Assembly: GCA_036874045.1 (NCBI GenBank) | Contig: CM072336.1 | Span: 17,603,001-17,667,000, forward strand | Source: Cymodocea nodosa | Lineage: Eukaryota; Streptophyta; Magnoliopsida; Alismatales; Cymodoceaceae | Reading direction: 5' to 3' | DNA length: 64,000 bases | Shown here: positions 47,801 to 56,818 of the stretch, one piece after another | Position numbering within the stretch: the first letter of the stretch is position 1 | How the letters are laid out: each line of letters starts with the position of its first letter | Made by a program: the position numbers and the translations under genes | Notes under the pieces: model-generated | What the model was told of the DNA's origin: nothing | Database searches by the model: none | What the model saw: only the letters and a program-made list of their open reading frames with translations

Positions 47801-48557
47801 GCCAGATTTGGAATACCTAAAGCTATTATCAGTGATAAAAAAAGGAACTCATTTCTGTAATAGAAGTTTTGAAGCCTTAATGAAGAAATATGGAGTAAAC
47901 CACAAAATTGCAACATCATATCATCCGCAAACAAGTGGACAAGTAGAAAGTGCAAACAAACAAATTAAATTAATCTTGGAAAAAGTAGTAAATCCTACTA
48001 GAACAGATTGGGCTAATAGATTGATTGATGCACTTTAGGCTTATAGAACTGCTTATAAAACGAGCTTAGGTATGTCACCTTTTAGGCTAGTATATGGAAA
48101 AAGTTGTCATTTACCTGTTGAAATAGAACATAAAGCTTATTAGGCATTAAAAACTCTGAACACTAATTTAAATCAAGCTGCTGAAAATAGGAAAATGCAA
48201 CTAATTGAATTAGAAGAATTTAAAAATGAAGCTTATTCAAAGACTGTAAGAGAAAAAGAGAAAATTAAATTCTGGCATGATAGAAAAATTATTCCTAAAA
48301 ACTTTGAAATAGGACAAGAAGTATATCTTTATATGGCTAGACTCCATAACCATCTAGGAAAATTAAGATCTAGATGGGTAGGACCTTACATAGTTCGAAA
48401 TGTTTATCCTTATGGAGCTGTTGAAATTGAAAATCCTAAAAATCAGAATATATTTAAAGTAAATGGACAAAGACTTAAACCTATTCTGAAAACACCAAAA
48501 AGCTCCTTTGGAATTATAGAAGAAATCAGAGTAGAGGACTACTCGTGTTTTACTTAG
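44840..48557 (+). pseudogene. Element G: pol (protease, reverse transcriptase, RNase H, integrase)
   Basis: The aspartic protease block DLGAGINVMP is at 45098-45127 and LILGRPFLATSGA at about 45328. RT has WVSPIHVVPKKSG, RVCIDYRKLNAVTREDHFPL and FAYPNGTYAFKRMPFGL-like blocks. A one-base frameshift near 46325 precedes the catalytic FMDD (46387-46398), and another lies near 46470. RNase H ([49 protein letters not shown]) spans 46760-47200 after a TGA at 46739. Integrase has an H2C2 zinc finger (47440-47580), the core blocks WGIDFMGPF, ISDK and SGQVESANKQIK (the D, D and E), a frameshift near 47840 and a TAG at 48036 at a usual Trp ([18 protein letters not shown]). The C-terminal domain ends at 48557. 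Confidence 0.92.
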
Positions 48558-49217
48558 TAAGAAATTAGTTTTTATGTTTATCTATATATATATATATATA
48601 TATATAAAAACACACACATTAAAAATATATATAAAACATAAAAATAGTTGCGGTTCAACCGACTGGATCCATCGGTATGGCCGGAAAATTAAAAAATATT
48701 TAGGTTTGACCGAAGCGTAGCATCGGTATGACCGGAACAAAAAAAAAAAAAAATATTGGTTTTACCGAAGCATAGTATCGGTTAAACCGGAAAAAAATTG
48801 TATATTAATTTTCAGAAAAAAATTTTTGTTTTACCGAAACATAGTATCGGTTCAACCGAAAGAAAGATATATAAAAAAAAAAAAAAAAACAGAAAAACTA
48901 TTCTCTGTAATATTTTTATTATATTTGCTTGTACGGGGAGTCTGTTGAGTTACACTTAACACAACGAGCTTACTCCGTTAAGTCTTGAGTTAGTCAACGA
49001 GCTTATTCCGTTGAGTTACTTGTAATACAACGGAGTACTGTAGCTAAGACCGCGGATAAAATAGTAATAGTTGGTTCAGGAAATGACCCGATTACCCACC
49101 TAAATTGAGTGCTTATTTAAACTAAAACCTAGGGTTTTGGGGGCATTATCCGACAAATCATTTAGAATCTAGAACAGTAGAAATCAGAGCAATTACATGC
49201 TGTTGTGTAACTCCACG
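48558..49217 (+). other. Element G: intergenic region between integrase and env-like ORF
   Basis: 660 bases without a gene. It holds a TA microsatellite (48585-48606), the four-hairpin array (48651-48858), A-rich tracts, and GTTGAGTTA/TAACTCAACGG-type repeats at 48930-49035. Confidence 0.7.
48651..48858. repeat. Four imperfect hairpin repeats with GGTTNNACCGA arms
   Basis: Four units at about 48651-48684, 48702-48735, 48758-48790 and 48828-48858. Each has a left arm like GGTTTTACCGA, a centre of about 7 bases like AGCATAG, and a right arm like TCGGTTAAACCGG. The arms are complementary apart from one or two positions, so each unit can form a stem-loop. The units are separated by A-rich runs. 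Their role is unknown. Confidence 0.75.
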
Positions 49218-51430
49218 ATGATGAAGATGATGCCTGAATTCTGGGAAGATGTAGTTGATACATCAGAATTTCTGAAGGAATCAGAAGAGTGGCACATGCG
49301 GTAGAAGATCAGAAATACGACAAGAGAGAAAGAGCTACAGAAGGTAGAATCATAACTTTTCAAGTTGAGAAGAGATTTAGTAGATATAGATATATGAATA
49401 CCTCAAATGATGGAAACACAAATCAAAATAGCAACAGAAATAGCAGTAAGTAAAGAAAGACAAATAAGGCCAAGTAATGAAGTTACCCTAGAATTAATCC
49501 AGCGTAAGTCCCGACTCTGGTTCAAAAGACGAATCTGTAGACAAGCTAAACGAGTGATCTGGGAGCAAGAAAGGAAGGCAACTGAAGAACGGGAGGAACC
49601 AACTACTGAAAGACCTGTTCTTGAGGAGCAGTAGTCTGGACCTTCAATTCCACCATTTAAGCCATTGACATGAGTAGAAATGATGGGGCCTTCGATTGAA
49701 GAAGAAATAAGAGAATTTGCAGAACTAGTTCAAGTTGGAAAAAACCAAGGAGAATCAGAAGATTTGGCAGTGGCTAAAGCACACCTGGTGTTTGATGCAC
49801 TGTACAAAAAGAGGGCTGCAGAAAAGTTGAAAGCCCAATATAAAATCAAAGTGGAACAACATCACACAGCTACTGCTAGAACTGTTGCCAAACCTACTAC
49901 AAAAGAAGATGAAGCTAGTCCTTCGAGACCAGAATTATAGGAAAAGTTAAACAGGAAGAGCTAGTACCTGTGGCTCGAAGGCCTGCAGAGCCTACTTTTG
50001 TAGATTTAATTTCAGAAGATGAAGAGGAAGAACAGGCACAACTAATTAGAAAAAGGAAAGGAAAAGAAAAAGTGCCTGAATTTGAGGAAATTAAATCTGA
50101 AGTACCAATTTTTACAAGGCCTGTGGAGCAGATTTTTATCAACCTGCTATCCGATTCTGAGGAGGAACAGGAGGAGCAAAGAAAAGAAAAAAATCAGGTT
50201 GAAATTAGTCTGCAGCCTGTACAAGAAGAAACAGAAATTAGGGCAGAAACTAAATTGCCCGTGACTCCATCCCAATCTGTTACAGAATCAGAAAGAATAG
50301 TAACAGAACAGATTGGTAGTTAGGAGGAAGAAGAAAGAGTAGAAAATGAAGAGGCTGAAAGAAGCCATTTTGACAAAAATAATTTCACAGATTCCACTGA
50401 AGAGCAAGAAACTCTTCAGCAAATTATGGAAAGAATTCAAGATAGAGTGGAGAGTTCTGCCGGCTCACCACCACAGATAGAAGCAAAAGCAAAAATTCAG
50501 GAATCTGAAGAGAATGTCCAAATGCAGCCTATGCTGGAGGAAGAGCAAGAGCAAACCCCTCTAGAGCAACAAAGTCACCTTCCTGACCCGACTAAAACAA
50601 CAATTTTGAATGAAGTACATTTTTGTAGTCAGGAAGCTTATATCAAATACCAAGAAATAAGGGGTGACGATATTATTTACAGTAGACCAGTAAATTGGGA
50701 TGGAATGCAAGAAATCAAAGATCTATTTGAATTCCAAGGTCTACTGCAATTTATATCTCAAGATAGAGGGCATGCAGTATATGAGAATTTAGTGCCTTGT
50801 TTCTATTCAAATTTAAGAGGAGAAAGAGAATTAATTTCAAACGTGGAGGAAGCTGATGTACAGATAACACCAGAGCTTCTCCACAACATATTTGGTTTAA
50901 AGAATGAAGGAACAAAAATTTTGGAGGATACAACTGTAGTTGAATGGACTGAGCAGCAAATTAAGGATTGTTTAGCTATCAATCCTAGTGTGCCATTATT
51001 AAACAGATTGAAGCATTTAAATGGAAAAGCACACATGGTAGCTAACATTTCGATTAAGAATGTCTATCAACGATAGGGCCATGACATAGAATTAAGTCAA
51101 TTTGTCAAATGGGCCACTTATGCAGTTGTAAATAAAATCCAAATAAATTGGTCTGCAGTTTTTGTCTCCAAGCTGAAAACAGTAAAGAAGAAATTATTTT
51201 ATGGAGATTTGATTCCACTACTGATGGTGGATAGTATTGATTTCACTAAATGGACATCAAAAAGGATAAGATCTAGAACCATTTCAGTGAAAGAATACAA
51301 AAATTTTGTAGCTGCAGAACTAGCAGTACCTTCTAGAGAAATTGCAAGAGCAGTAGAGAGGATAAATCATTTAGAACTTCAATTAGAAAAACTCTAGAAG
51401 GAAGTAGATGAACTTAGGCATAGAGATTAA
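49218..51430 (+). pseudogene. Element G: env-like ORF (Athila type)
   Basis: About 735 codons from ATG at 49218 (MMKMMPEFWEDV) to TAA at 51428, with several stops and one frameshift near 49940. The first part is basic, then a long E-rich acidic part (49960-50560) that is low in complexity. The C-terminal domain (about 50600-51390) has FCSQEAYIKYQEIRG, FEFQGLLQFI, VPCFYSNL, IFGLKNEGTKI, RLKHLNGKAHMV and KKLFYGDLIPLL. It ends in a heptad-rich coiled coil (ERINHLELQLEKL...). This domain is clearly related to the env-like ORFs of the copia elements D, F and H. No membrane segment or signal peptide stands out, so 'env-like' refers to position only. The function is unknown. Confidence 0.72.
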
Positions 51431-52130
51431 ATTGTATTGTTCGTCTACTTGTATAAAATTGTATGAAATTGTATGATGTACTTGTATTGTAATTGATTCA
51501 TATTAATGAATGTAAATTTTTCAGATGCAATTTTCATACGTGTTTTGAATGTGAAATGAATGGAAATTATTGAATATTATGTTATTGTGAAACTTTATGA
51601 ATGAATATGTAACAGATTTACAATTTGCTGAATGACAGGATAACTGCTTAAAATTTCTGCATGTTATAAGGTAAAATGTAAATTCTGCATAACATAAAAT
51701 GACCTGCAATTTAAATCTTCATATAATGTTCAGATTTAAATGTATTTTAATCAAAATGAGGCATTAATGGCATAGATTTAACTATATTACAGTTAGCAGA
51801 ATGACAAAGAAAAATAAAAAAAAAACAGAATAGAAAACTTACGAGAGTGAAACTTAGAAGTTACCAAGTGTTAACTCAACGAAGTAAGTTCGTTGAGTTA
51901 ACTGTAACTCCACGAGGTTAGTAATATAATATAAGGTCACTCCGTTGAGTTATCTGTAACTCAACGAAGTTAGTCCGTGGAGTTAGCAACAGTAGCCGAT
52001 TGTGTTCTGTTGAGTAATCTATAACTCAACGAGGTTAGTTCGTGGATTAAGCAGAACGGTTATTCTTTTAACCACAAACGAAACTTCGTCGGTTTAGCGG
52101 TTACCAAAATTTGAAATTAGTAGTGGTACA
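51431..52130 (+). other. Element G: intergenic region between env-like ORF and gag
   Basis: 700 bases without a gene. The part at 51860-52045 is a cluster of at least five GTTGAGTTA/TAACTCAACGA repeats (plus GTGGAGTTA variants), the same motif as in the LTRs of G. Confidence 0.65.
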
Positions 52131-52540
52131 CGTACCCATTAAAATAGAAACCACGATGCACGTTGCAAGACACGTTCTTGCAACGAGATTTATTCACTTT
52201 ATGGATGCGTAGTATATATATGAAATAGAATGTTATTTACGAGTTACCAGCACTTTTAAGAGAAAGGAGAAAGCGTTGGAGGAACTGGAAGGAGAAGTAG
52301 CTGATTCAACCTTCATCTGACAACAAATATTTATAGAATGGAAAGCTTCAGACTGGTATGTAATTAATCTTCTGTTATTTATTTATGAGCACATGGACTC
52401 GTTCTCTAAGTACTAAACGATTAGTAAGAACACCTATCTAGGAATTTTCATTGTAGAGGGGTATTGAAAAATTTTCTGAACTGAACTTTAACGAAATTCT
52501 TTGGGGTGTAGCTAACCTTTCTTTAAAAGAGAACGTAGAG
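52131..52540 (+). promoter_or_regulatory. Element G: possible internal promoter and 5' leader of gag
   Basis: A TATATATA box at about 52213-52220 follows an inverted CACGTT...CGTTGCAAG-like segment. About 130 bases downstream a GTATGT donor (52356) and a TTTTCATTGTAG acceptor (ending 52456) would bracket a 101-bp AT-rich intron. The gag ATG follows at 52541. Seen: the motifs. Inferred: that they work together as a promoter and leader intron. Confidence 0.4.
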
Positions 52541-53728
52541 ATGGCTGCTCCAGTAGAAAAACCATTAGGAGAGATTCTGTATCCTGAATTAATTGATGAA
52601 CCTTCATGTATTCGATTGCCAAACTTTGAGGGAGATAGGTTTGAACTGAAATCTAATTATATTAGTCAATTGCCACATTTTCATGGATTAGAAAGAGAGG
52701 ATGCCTATTATTTCCTTAGAGAATTTAACGAAGTTTGTCAAATGATGAGAATGCCGAACATGAGTATAGATGCTATTAAACTTAGATATATCCCTTTTGC
52801 TTTAAAAGATACAGCTAAGAGATGGTTATATACTCTATCGCCTGATTCAATTTCTACATGGATTGAATTTTGCTTTGTTTTTTTGGAAAAATACTATCCA
52901 ACACATCAAACGATTAAAAAGAAGAAAGAGATATTAATGTGTAGCCAAAAACAGGGTGAATCATTCTGGAAATATTTTGAAAGATTTAAAGATTTACTAA
53001 CTCAATGTCCACATCATACAATGAGTAAAGCACAATTAATAAGCATAATTTATGAAGGCATAGATGTTTCAACGAAATCTTTATTAGAATCTACTTGTCA
53101 AAATGGATTTTTAAAATTATGTAGTGAAGAAGCATGGGCATATTTAGAAAATTTTGCAAAAAGAACTACATAGTGGGAAAATTCGGCTGAAGTTATTGCA
53201 GATAAAAGATTATTGCCAAGAGGAATGCATGAAATAGATTCCAATACTATGCTTGAGGTGAAATTAAATGAATTAACAAAGAAAATAGAAGAGTTATCAT
53301 TAAATCAAAAGCTAGCAGAAAAGAATACAAACATAAATGACTTAGATATTATTTATGCTAGAAACCAATGAGATAACTTGGGAAATTATTATAATCCTAA
53401 TTGGAGAAATCACCCGAATTTATCTTGGAGAAACAACAATTTACAGGGAGGAGAAAATATAAATGAGAAAAACATAAGTTATGAAGTATTAATTGAACAA
53501 GGAGCTAGAATAGAGAAATTAGAAAAGATAATCCAACAAGTAAACAATCGTCTAGAATTTATATTTGGAAATGTTGTAAATCAAAATCAGAATAGAAATA
53601 TACCACTTAGACAGAAGGAACCAATGGAAGTTAGACCTACTAGAGGATTGCCAATACAAGCTATACCTAATCCTGTCAATAGAACGGTTAATGAAATTGA
53701 TACCTCTTCTGGGAGGGTAGCTGAATGA
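52541..53728 (+). pseudogene. Element G: gag (capsid) ORF, relocated downstream of pol
   Basis: Capsid-type Gag of the Athila group, ATG at 52541 (MAAPVEKPLGEIL). The core has FHGLEREDAYYFLREFNEV, RYIPFALKDTAKRWLYTL, FLEKYYPTHQTI, GESFWKYFERFKDLLTQC and DVSTKSLLEST. After a TAG at 53171 (Gln position in TTQWENS) and a TGA at 53369, the same frame goes on through NWRNHPNLSWRNNN and a coiled-coil-like segment (IEKLEKIIQQVNNRLE) to TGA-like end 53728. There is no zinc knuckle; that is at 43960. The frame is otherwise unbroken over 396 codons. In usual Athila elements this domain directly follows the primer site. Here it sits 1.1 kb after the env-like ORF and just before the F-box gene. Confidence 0.88.
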
Positions 53729-53898
53729 AGCAGCATATCTGAAGCAACTATCTGTATGTATATATGTTTTTATTTTTATTTTAAGTTAATAGTATCGTAG
53801 AGTTAATTTTTAACTCCACGAGGGTGTGTAGTAGTTATGTTAATTTCTGTCTGTACTAAAAAAAAAATTTTATTTTTTTTATTTTATAGAATCGACAA
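53729..53898 (+). other. Element G: gag to F-box spacer with possible intron
   Basis: A GTATGT donor-like site at 53754 and a T-rich acceptor ending TTTATAG at 53889 would remove 136 bp, leaving the F-box ATG ten bases downstream. J has the matching acceptor end (AG before AATC(A/G)ACAA). Splicing is inferred only. Confidence 0.42.
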
Positions 53899-55038
53899 AT
53901 GGAATTAATGCAATTACCGTTGGATGCACAAAGGGAAATACTAAGTAACTTGTCAGCTAAAGATCTGTGCAGGATGTGTTGTGTATCAAAGGAAATTAAA
54001 GACTATATTGAAGAAAAATATTTTTAGGGACTACAAGCTGCAAAAATGACTAAGATTAGAGATGGATTCATATGGAGGTCATTTAATCGTAGTTCAAATA
54101 CCCATGAATATCTAGCTATGGAAGAAACTACTGGAACTCCACCCAATGCATTAGAAGGAATGAGTCATATTATGGGGATAGATGAAGGATTAATCATATA
54201 CAAGACGAGACCAAGGTAAGCAAGTTTATCATTACTTGAGATTTTGATAAGAAATCCTATAACAGGAGAAGAATGTAATATAGGAAGACCTAATATATTT
54301 GAAGTACCAACTGAAAATTGTGGGTCAACTTTAATATTTTCTGATAAAAATTCTGCAATTCCTGAAAAATTATATTATTGGAGACCTACAGGAAATTGGG
54401 GTGAAGATTTACACTTAAGTGTGTATAATTTTCTAAATAGATCTTGGAATGAAAACATTATAATATATCTAGGACAGAAATCATTAATTAACCAAACACA
54501 TGTCATACTTGATGGTTATATATATTTAGTCACGGAGATATCAATAGCATATAAATCTGATTTATACATAGTGAGCATAGACAGTTATGATGATTATATA
54601 GAAATTTTACCTGTCCCGAGTGAAATAGCTAAACCACCATTTGAAAAATTTAATAAAATTCAAATAGGAATGTGGTATAATGAAAAAGATGATCCTACTT
54701 TATGTCTGATAAGATGGTGGGATGAACTGATGAAATTTCAAATATAGATTATGGAAGACATGAATGAATGGAAGTGGGAAGAGGAGTATATTGAAATAGA
54801 TGTAGAAATAGAAACTGCTACATTACCTTGGAACCAAAAAGGATCCCTTTATGCATTACATATCATTAATGGTGATACACTCGTATTTGGAATTTATAAT
54901 ATATTGCATGTTTACAAATTAAAAAGGACCAAGAACTGCATTAAAACAGAATTAATAGTAAGAAGAACTATGCCTAAAAAGTTTGCTTGGACTGATACAT
55001 TTATTCCATTTGTTTCTACTTTTCAATCATGTTCTTAA
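53899..55038 (+). pseudogene. F-box protein gene carried by retroelement G
   Basis: A frame of 379 codons plus stop, from ATG at 53899 to TAA at 55036, with no frameshift and three in-frame stops (54025, 54217 and 54745; the last two are probably at Tyr/Gln and Trp positions by comparison with J). The F-box is near residues 4-36 (LPLDAQREILSNLSAKDLC, CVSKEIKD). Then come an RNPITGEECNIGRP block, SVYNFLNRSWNEN, the IYLV/YIVSIDSYDDYIEILP region and MKFQIxIMEDMNEWKWEEE. These fit an F-box-associated domain; the last resembles the 'EIWVMKDYG..SW' pattern. Such proteins recruit targets to SCF ubiquitin ligases through SKP1. The lack of introns within it fits capture through an RNA. It is the same gene as in J (4285-5444). 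It lies between gag and the 3' UTR, on the element's coding strand. Confidence 0.85.
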
Positions 55039-55482
55039 GCTGTGATTTTGTGTGTTTAATGTTGTGTATTTTGCATTTATTTTTTAGAAAAAAAAAAAAA
55101 AAAATTTGAAGTTTTTCATGTTTATTTTATAAAAAAAAAAAAAAAAACAAAACAAAATATCAATCCAGTTTGTTGGTATCTATTCTGGAAAACCAACTGG
55201 CTTGCTTGTGAGCCACCAAAGGCATAGAAGCCTAGGTTTCATACAAGACACTGATTTATTAATACCTATTAAATGTTATTTTGTTTTATATTCTGTGTTT
55301 ATCTGGCAATGAAAAGTTTTTCAGAATCAAAAATCGGAACATGCAGAAAGAGATACAAATGGAACAAGGTATGTAACCAATTACTTATCCTGAATGTTAA
55401 ATCAAACAAAACTTTATTCATGCCTGTTACAATTACTATACTTATTGTCAAATCTTTTACATTGAGGACAATGCAAAATGTA

Positions 55483-55497
55483 GGTATGGGGGGGAGG
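55483..55497 (+). promoter_or_regulatory. Element G: internal polypurine tract
   Basis: GGTATGGGGGGGAGG resembles the terminal tract GGTACGGGGGAAG. The preceding GAGGACAATGCAAAATG resembles a sequence I recall at the end of the coding region in Athila-type elements. Confidence 0.55.
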
Positions 55498-56805
55498 TAA
55501 TTAAAGTAACAACCATGTAAGTTTGTTAATTAAAGGAATTAAAATGGTACTACAAAGTTTTGAGGAAATTAAAAATTTTTATGAACTTGCTGTCACTATC
55601 TGATAATTGAGATTGTAAAATTTTTATAAACTGCTTGAATGTTATATTTAGAAGGCTATAGAAGATGCTATAGAATTTATTATTTATGTAAATCTAGATA
55701 TAGTATCTTATGATTTTTCTGAATTTCATGAGTTTAATAGTTTCACGATTTTAAAATGAAATCAGAATATTTAATGCTTAATCAGAAAATTATCTAAAGT
55801 CCTGAAGGAGCTGAGATGTGAATTCTAGATTAAATGAAACACATATGATGAAAGATACATTTACTTTGATTGATTGAACTTGTAGAATGATTTTTGTGTA
55901 GATCTTATTAAACTACAGATAAAGTATGAACTTATTGTTATGGATTCATATCTTTAGTAAATGATAGAAGCAGGATTATATGAGATTGGTGTTTTACTAC
56001 ATTTGTATTAATGAAATACGTGCATATATAGTATGTGATTAATGCTTTGTTTTGTGTGTGCATTTATTTTTTTTTTTTAAAAAAAAAAAACCTTGAGAGT
56101 TTATTGACTTGTTTGATCACGAGCCTTTTGTACTTGAGTAGATAGGTATGTAAGGATTGTTGACCTGAAAAAGGACTCTGAAAATTTGGCAACCTAAGAT
56201 CTTGATCAGATCTGGGATTGTTGACTGAAAGCTCATTACATGGGTACATTAGAAAGCTCTTGCATGATTCAAGCTTGTCAAATTAACTTTTAAAGTACAC
56301 AAAAAAAAGAAAAAAGAAAAAGAAAAACATATACTGTTCTGAAAAGATACAAGTGTTTTGTGAAATACAGATATCTTATGAATCGAGTATATTTTCTATT
56401 ATCTAGAATTGCTGAAATATGAATCTGGAATTGACTTTTGAAGTTGTTTAATGGAAATACAATTCTTTATTCTACTTGTCTTAATTAGATTGAATTGGAT
56501 TGTACTTTAATTTGTATGTTGTTGAAATTTCTTCTGGAAAAACTTATTGGAAAATTCAAGATTACAGATGATGAAAAGAAGAACAAATAATAATATAATT
56601 AACACCTATATGAAGATGATATACTTTGTATGTAATTTACATATATTCTAAATATCTTTGCAGGTTGATTACTAAAACATACAGAATATATGTTTATGCT
56701 AAATAGAAGAAAAAAAAAAAAAACAAAAGGGGGAGAATTAATTCTAGCACTTTTTGAAAGACCAATGAATTAAATCTTAGTTTGCTAAGGGACTAGCAAA
56801 ATTTA

Positions 56806-56818
56806 GGTACGGGGGAAG
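56806..56818 (+). promoter_or_regulatory. Element G: terminal polypurine tract
   Basis: GGTACGGGGGAAG ends directly at the LTR start (TGTTTAG). A has the same tract at 219-231. It is the expected primer for plus-strand synthesis. Confidence 0.88.

Larger units (their letters stand above)
55039..56818 (+). other. Element G: long 3' untranslated region with two purine tracts
   Basis: 1.78 kb with no convincing gene. It has A-runs (55086-55147), a GGTATGGGGGGGAGG purine tract at 55483-55497 preceded by GAGGACAATGCAAAATG, a T-run then A-run at 56066-56090 and A-rich tracts near 56300 and 56705. It ends in the terminal purine tract. Confidence 0.7.

Noticed and set aside
48560-48900. CRISPR-like array from the regularly spaced repeats
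   Set aside because: Spacing is irregular, spacers are A-rich and similar, and the context is a plant retrotransposon.
49218-51430. A true retroviral-type envelope gene
   Set aside because: No signal peptide, fusion peptide or membrane anchor could be seen; only the position resembles env.
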